From assembly GCA_035771175.1 (NCBI GenBank), contig JAYMFD010002303.1, positions 1 to 64,000 of the forward strand: 64,000 nt of DNA, in the 5' to 3' direction. The translations under genes were made by a program, and so were the position numbers. Under the pieces are notes generated by a model. That model was not told the DNA's origin. It searched no databases and worked only from the letters and a program-made list of their open reading frames with translations. Source of the DNA: Paratinospora sagittata (Eukaryota > Streptophyta > Magnoliopsida > Ranunculales > Menispermaceae). Below, in pieces: positions 58,855 through 64,000 of the stretch. Every line of letters begins with the position of its first letter. Within the stretch, counting starts at the first letter, position 1.

Positions 58855-61181
58855 CCTCAAACACTTTTTCTAAGTATATTTAGTTCATTTAAACCAAAAT
58901 TTTAGATTTGGGGGTCAAAAATTCACCGGGATATTCGAACGGAGTTCCATCTATTTCGGGGGTTCCTAGAAGGATATTAGGACTCGCTCAAAGAGTTGGT
59001 GGAGAAAGCAATCTGGTGGATTGGTCGCGATTGCCTCAAACACTTTTTCTAAGTATATTTAGTTTATTTAAACCAAAATTTAGATTCGGGGGTCAAAAAT
59101 TCAACGGGATATTGGAACGGAGTTCCATTTATTTCGGGGGTTCCTAGAAGGATATTGGGACTCGCTCAAAGAGTTGGTGGAGAAAGCAATTTGGTGGATT
59201 GGTCGCGATTGCCTCAAACAAATTTACTAAATGAATTTAATTCATTTAAACCAAAATTTGAGATTTAGGGGTAAAAAATTAATCGGGATATTGGAATGGA
59301 GTTCCATTTATTCTGGGGGGTTGCTAGAAGGATATTGGGAGTCGCTAAAAGAGTAGGTGGAGAAAGCAATCCGGTGGATTGGTCGCGATTGCCTCAAACA
59401 CATTTTCTAAGTTAATTTAGTTCATTTAAACGAAAATTTGAGATTTAGGGGTCAAAATATCATCGGGATATTGGAACGGAGTTCCATCTATTCTGGGGTT
59501 TGCATAAAGGATATTGGGACTCGCTCAAGGAGTAGGCGGAAAAAACAATCCGGTGGATTGGTCGCGATTGCCTCAAACACTTTTTTTAAGTATATTTAGT
59601 TCATTTAAACCCAAATTTTAGATTTGGGGGTCAAAAATTCACCGGGATATTGGAACGGAGTTCCATCTATTTCGGGGGTTCCTAGAAGGATATTGGGACT
59701 CGCTCAAAGAGTTGGTGGAGAAAGCAACCTGGTGGATTGGTCGCGATTACCTCAAACAAATTTTCTAACTATATTTAGTTCATTTAAACCAAAATTTGAG
59801 ATTTAGGGGTCAAAAATTCATCGGGATATTGGAACGGAGTTCCATCTATTCTGGGGTTTGCTTGAAGGATATTGGGACTCGCTCAAGGAGTAGGCGGAAA
59901 AAACAATCCGGTGGATTCGTCGCGATTGCCTCAAACACATTTTCTAAGTTAATTTAGTTCATTTAAACGAAAATTTGAGATTTAGGGGTCAAAATATCAT
60001 CGGGATATTGAAACGGAGTTCCATCTATTCTGGGGTTTGCTTGAAGGATATTGGGACTCGCTCAAGGAATAGGCGGAAAAAACAATCCGGTGGATTGGTC
60101 GCGATTGCCTCAAACACTTTTTCTAAGTATATTTAGTTCATTTAAACCCAAATTTTAGATTTGGGGGTCAAAAATTCACCGGGATATTGGAACGGAGTTC
60201 CATCTATTTCGGGGGTTCCTAGAAGGATATTGGGACTCGCTCAAAGAGTTGGTGGAGAAAGCAATCTGGTGGATTGGTCGCGATTACCTCAAACAAATTT
60301 TCTAACTAAATTTAGTTCATTTAAACCAAAATTTGAGATTTAGGGGTCAAAAATTCATCGGGATATTGGAACGGAGTTCCATCTATTCTGGGGTTTGCTT
60401 GAAGGATATTGGGACTCGCTCAAGGAGTAGGCGGAAAAAACAATCCGGTGGATTGGTCGCGATTGCCTCAAACACTTTTTCTAAGTATATTTAGTTCATT
60501 TAAACCCAAATTTTAGATTTGGGGGTCAAAAATTCACCGGGATATTGGAACGGAGTTCCATCTATTTCGGGGGTTCCTAGAAGGATATTTGGACTCGCAC
60601 AAAGACTTGGTGGAGAAAGCAATCCGGTGGATTGGTCGCGATTGCCTCAAACACTTTTTCTAAGTATATTTAGTTCATTTAAACCAAAATTTAGATTTGG
60701 GGGTCACAAATTCAACGGGATATTGGAACGTAGTTCCGTCTATTTCGGGGGTTCCTAGAAGGATATTGGGACTCGCTCAAAGAGTTGGTGGAGAAAGCAA
60801 TCTGTTGGATTGGTCGCGATTGCCTCAAAGAAATTTTCTAAATAAATTTAATTCATTTAAACCAAAATTTGAGATTTAGGGGTAAAAAATTCATCGGGAT
60901 ATTGGAATGGAGTTCCATTTATTCTGGGGGGTTGCTAGAAGGATATTGGGACTCGCTAAAAGAGTAGGTGGAGAAAGTTGTCCGATGGATTGGTCGCGAT
61001 TGCCTCAAACACATTTTCTAAGTTAATTTAGTTCATTTAAACCAAAATTTGAGATTTAGGAGTCCAAAATTCATCGGGATATTGGAACGGAGTTCCATCG
61101 ATTTTGGGGGTTGCTTGAAGGATATTGGGACTCGCTCCAGGAGTAGGCGGAAAAAGCAATCCGGTGGATTGGTCGCGATTG
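58855..61181 (+). repeat. 10-mer HOR, unit 4, expanded to 13 monomers (2327 bp)
   Basis: Same order as units 1-3 but with an internal tandem duplication of three monomers: 59392-59928 is repeated at 59929-60465, exactly 537 bp. Both copies begin with the 'aaacgaaaatttg...caaaatatcatcgg' monomer. Near its end it carries 'gagaaagttgtccgatgg' (60971), shared only with 63297. Confidence 0.92.
59392..60465 (+). repeat. 537-bp three-monomer tandem duplication
   Basis: 59392-59928 and 59929-60465 are adjacent copies of the same three monomers inside unit 4 of the 10-mer HOR. They differ at few positions, for example 'ggattcgtcgcg' at the boundary near 59915, and 'gcataaagg' in the first against 'gcttgaagg' in the second. 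Confidence 0.88.
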
Positions 61182-62792
61182 CCTCAAACACTTTTTCTAA
61201 GTATATTTAGTTCATTTAAACCAAAATTTCAGATTTGGGGGTCAAAAATTCACCGGGATATTGGAACGGAGTTCCATCTATTTCGGGGGTTCCTAGAAGG
61301 ATATTAGGACTCGCTCAAAGAGTTGGTGGAAAAAGCAATCTGGTGGATTGGTCGCGATTGCCTCAAACACTTTTTCTAAGTATATTTAGTTCATTTAAAC
61401 CAAAATTTAGATTCGGGGGTCAAAAATTCAACGGGATATTGGAACGGAGTTCCATTTATTTCGGGGGTTCCTAGAAGGATATTGGGACTCGCTCAAAGAG
61501 TTGGTGGAGAAAGCAATTTGGTGGATTGGTCGCGATTGCCTCAAACAAATTTACTAAATGAATTTAATTCATTTAAACCAAAATTTGAGATTTAGGGGTA
61601 AAAAATTAATCGGGATATTGGAACGGAGTTCCATTTATTCTGGGGGGTTGCTAGAACGATATTGGGAGTCGCTAAAAGAGTAGGTGGAGAAAGCAATCCG
61701 GTGGATTGGTCGCGATTGCCTCAAACACATTTTCTAAGTTAATTTAGTTCATTTAAACGAAAATTTGAGATTTAGGGGTCAAAATATCATCGGAATATTG
61801 GAACGGAGTTCCATCTATTCTGGGGTTTGCTTGAAGGATATTGGGACTCGCTCAAGGAGTAGGCGGAAAAAACAATCCGGTGGATTGGTCGCGATTGCCT
61901 CAAACACTTTTTCTAAGTATATTTAGTTCATTTAAACCCAAATTTTAGATTTGGGGGTCAAAAATTCACCGGGATATTGGAACGGAGTTCCATCTATTTC
62001 GGGGGTTCCTAGAAGGATATTGGGACTCGCTCAAAGAGTTGGTGGAGAAAGCAATCTGGTGGATTGGTCGCGATTACCTCAAACAAATTTTCTAACTAAA
62101 TTTAGTTCATTTAAACCAAAATTTGAGATTTAGGGGTCAAAAATTCATTGGGATATTGGAACGGAGTTCCATCTATTCTGGGGTTTGCTTGAAGGATATT
62201 GGGACTCGCTCAAGGAGTAGGCGGAAAAAACAATCCGGTGGATTGGTCGCGATTGCCTCAAACACTTTTTCTAAGTATATTTAGTTCATTTAAACCAAAA
62301 TTTAGATTTGGGGGTCACAAATTCAACGGGATATTGGAACGTAGTTCCGTCTATTTCGGGGGTTCCTAGAAGGATATTGGGACTCGCGCAAAGAGTTGGT
62401 GGAGAAAGCAATCTGTTGGATTGGTCGCGATTGCCTCAAAGAAATTTTCTAAATAAATTTAATTCATTTAAACCAAAATTTGAGATTTAGGGGTAAAAAA
62501 TTCATCGGGATATTGGAATGGAGTTCCATTTATTCTGGGGGGTTGCTAGAAGGATATTGGGACTCGCTAAAAGAGTAGGTGGAGAAAGCAGTCCGGTGGA
62601 TTGGTCGCGATTGCCTCAAACACATTTTCTAAGTTAATTTAGTTCATTTAAACCAAAATTTGAGATTTAGGAGTCAAAAATTCATCGGGATATTGGAACG
62701 GAGTTCCATCGATTTTGGGGGTTGCTTGAAGGATATTGGGACTCGCTCCAGTTGTAGGCGGAAAAAGCAATCCGGTGGATTGGTCGCGATTG
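61182..62792 (+). repeat. 10-mer HOR, unit 5, reduced to 9 monomers (1611 bp)
   Basis: Same order but the D-derived 'cgcacaaagacttgg' monomer is missing, so the 'gtagttccgtc' monomer (about 62308) follows directly. Private variants are 'tagaacgatattggg' near 61653 and 'gctccagttgtagg' near 62755. Confidence 0.9.
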
Positions 62793-63508
62793 CCTCAAAC
62801 ACTTTTTCTAAGTATATTTAGTTCATTTAAACCAAAATTTTAGATTTGGGGGTCAAAAATTCACCGGGATATTGGAACGGAGTTCCATCTATTTCGGGGG
62901 TTCCTAGAAGGATATTAGGACTCGCTCAAAGAGTTGGTGGAGAAAGCAATCTGGTGGATTGGTCGCGATTGCCTCAAACACTTTTTCTAAGTATATTTAG
63001 TTCATTTAAACCAAAATTTAGATTCGGGGGTCAAAAATTCAACGGGATATTGGAACGGAGTTCCATTTATTTCGGGGGTTCATAGAAGGATATTGGGACT
63101 CGCTCAAAGAGTTGGTGGAGAAAGCAATTTGGTGGATTGGTCGCGATTGCCTCAAACAAATTTACTAAATGAATTTAATTCATTTAAACCAAAATTTGAG
63201 ATTTAGGGGTAAAAAATTAATGGGGATATTGGAACGGAGTTCCATTTATTCTGGGGGGTTGCTAGAACGATATTGGGAGTCGCTAAAAGAGTAGGTGGAG
63301 AAAGTTGTCCGATGGATTGGTCGCGATTGCCTCAAACACATTTTCTAAGTTAATTTAGTTCATTTAAACCAAAATTTGAGATTTAGGAGTCCAAAATTCA
63401 TCGGGATATTGGAACGGAGTTCCATCGATTTTGGGGGTTGCTTGAAGGATATTGGGACTCGCTCCAGGAGTAGGCGGAAAAAGCAATCCGGTGGATTGGT
63501 CGCGATTG
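62793..63508 (+). repeat. 10-mer HOR, unit 6, reduced to 4 monomers (716 bp)
   Basis: Monomers 1-3 are followed directly by the monomer that normally closes the unit. The switch lies in the shared stretch 63281-63304: the left side has 'tagaacgatattgggagtcgct' (third-monomer type) and the right side has 'ttgtccgatgg' (as at 60977). Six monomers are missing compared with the 10-mer. This is a clear unequal-exchange junction. Confidence 0.9.
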
Positions 63509-64000
63509 CCTCAAACACTTTTTCTAAGTATATTTAGTTCATTTAAACCAAAATTTCAGATTTGGGGGTCAAAAATTCACCGGGATATTGGAACGGAGTT
63601 CCATCTATTTCGGGGGTTCCTAGAAGGATATTAGGACTCGCTCAAAGAGTTGGTGGAAAAAGCAATCTGGTGGATTGGTCGCGATTGCCTCAAACACTTT
63701 TTCTAAGTATATTTAGTTCATTTAAACCAAAATTTAGATTCGGGGGTCAAAAATTCAACGGGATATTGGAACGGAGTTCCATTTATTTCGGGGGTTCCTA
63801 GAAGGATATTGGGACTCGCTCAAAGAGTTGGTGGAGAAAGCAATTTGGTGGATTGGTCGCGATTGCCTCAAACAAATTTACTAAATGAATTTAATTCATT
63901 TAAACCAAAATTTGAGATTTAGGGGTAAAAAATTAATCGGGATATTGGAACGGAGTTCCATTTATTCTGGGGGGTTGCTAGAACGATATTGGGAGTCGCT
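63509..64000 (+). repeat. 10-mer HOR, unit 7, cut by window end
   Basis: Continues the order of unit 5. From 63281 to 64000 the sequence repeats 60954-61673 at an offset of 2327 bp with no difference that I could see ('aaatttcagatttggggg', 'ggtggaaaaagcaatctgg', 'tagaacgatattggg'). The array therefore continues beyond the window, and units 5+6 together form a new 2327-bp repeat. Confidence 0.9.

Larger units (their letters stand above)
1..64000 (+). repeat. Satellite DNA array, about 179-bp monomer, fills the window
   Basis: The whole window is head-to-tail copies of one monomer. Taking 'cctcaaac' as the monomer start, starts fall at 180, 359, 538, 717, 895, 1075, 1254, 1432 and 1611, and continue at 178-180 bp spacing to the end, about 357 copies. 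The near-constant landmarks in every copy are 'ggattggtcgcgattg', 'aaccaaaatttgag' and 'ggatattggga'. No copy is inverted and no foreign sequence interrupts the array. A hand count of one monomer gives about 41% GC with G well above C on this strand. Known biology: long satellite arrays with nucleosome-length monomers and higher-order repeats are typical of eukaryotic centromeres and pericentromeres. Centromere function is inference; no CENP-A/CENH3 information can be read from sequence. I do not recognise the family. Confidence 0.98.

Noticed and set aside
1..64000. CRISPR array, because of regular repeats
   Set aside because: The whole 179-bp period is repeated, with no unique spacers between conserved short repeats.
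1..64000. Protein-coding gene with internal repeats (large repetitive protein)
   Set aside because: No frame stays open for more than about two monomers, stops occur in all frames, and monomer lengths are not multiples of three.
1..64000. rDNA intergenic spacer sub-repeats
   Set aside because: No rRNA gene, promoter or unique spacer sequence appears in 64 kb; spacer sub-repeat blocks are normally only a few kb.

Overview
This 64 kb window is one uninterrupted tandem satellite DNA array. From the first to the last base it consists of head-to-tail copies of a monomer of about 179 bp (mostly 178, 179 or 180 bp), all in the same orientation, roughly 357 copies in total. I found no protein-coding gene, RNA gene, transposon, CRISPR array or unique sequence. 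Open frames of 60 to 110 codons recur only because the same monomer is read over and over. They shift frame from monomer to monomer (179 is not a multiple of 3) and show no recognisable protein family. A long satellite with nucleosome-sized monomers and higher-order repeats (HORs) means a eukaryote, most likely centromeric or pericentromeric heterochromatin. The style (about 180 bp, HORs, about 41% GC in a hand-counted monomer) is common in plants, but I do not recognise the family and cannot name the organism. It does not look like the Arabidopsis 178 bp, human alpha, maize CentC or rice CentO repeats as I know them.

Each monomer has an AT-rich left half with A/T tracts spaced about one helical turn apart and a G-rich right half. 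The right half holds two short dyads of identical geometry (6-bp arms, 3-nt centre), two copies of GGATATTGG plus a shortened GGATTGG, and a TCGCGA palindrome next to the most conserved block. Several monomer classes can be told apart. Classes A (178 bp), B (180 bp) and C (179 bp) recur in the order A-B-C, a 537-bp trimer. Other classes are D (dyad-breaking TGGTAC...GTTTCA, 'cacaaagacttgg'), E ('taatggtc'), F (plain consensus-like) and A' ('ttccctggg').

Layout: (1) 1-5188, a 1610-bp 9-mer HOR, three full copies plus two monomers. (2) 5189-7865, a 15-monomer stretch that interrupts this HOR and contains an 803-bp duplication carrying a half-monomer junction. (3) 7866-9117, the 1610-bp HOR resumes exactly at monomer 3, decayed. 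(4) 9118-10295, a second copy of the 5010-6090 segment, defining a 4.1-kb large unit. (5) 10296-13412, a 1792-bp 10-mer. (6) 13413-15380, mixed monomers whose right part matches the start of the next big HOR. (7) 15381-23506, a 2328-bp 13-mer, about 3.5 copies. (8) 23507-40072, a large HOR in units of 4114, 3399, 3399, 3935 bp and a partial unit. (9) 40073-42041, the bare A-B-C trimer in tandem. (10) 42042-45433, mixed monomers related to regions 5 and 8. (11) 45434-53306, a 2862-bp 16-mer, two full copies and a rearranged 12-monomer third copy. (12) 53307-64000, a 1790-bp 10-mer family with units of 1790, 1790, 1789, 2327, 1611 and 716 bp and a last unit cut by the window end.

The HOR blocks are nested and related, not independent. 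The 2328-bp array looks like a local amplification inside one unit of the 3.4-4.1 kb HOR. Most unit-length differences are whole multiples of monomers, very often exactly three (537 bp), as expected from unequal exchange in register. Period lengths and offsets were measured by hand on diagnostic variants. Identity levels are visual impressions, not alignments.
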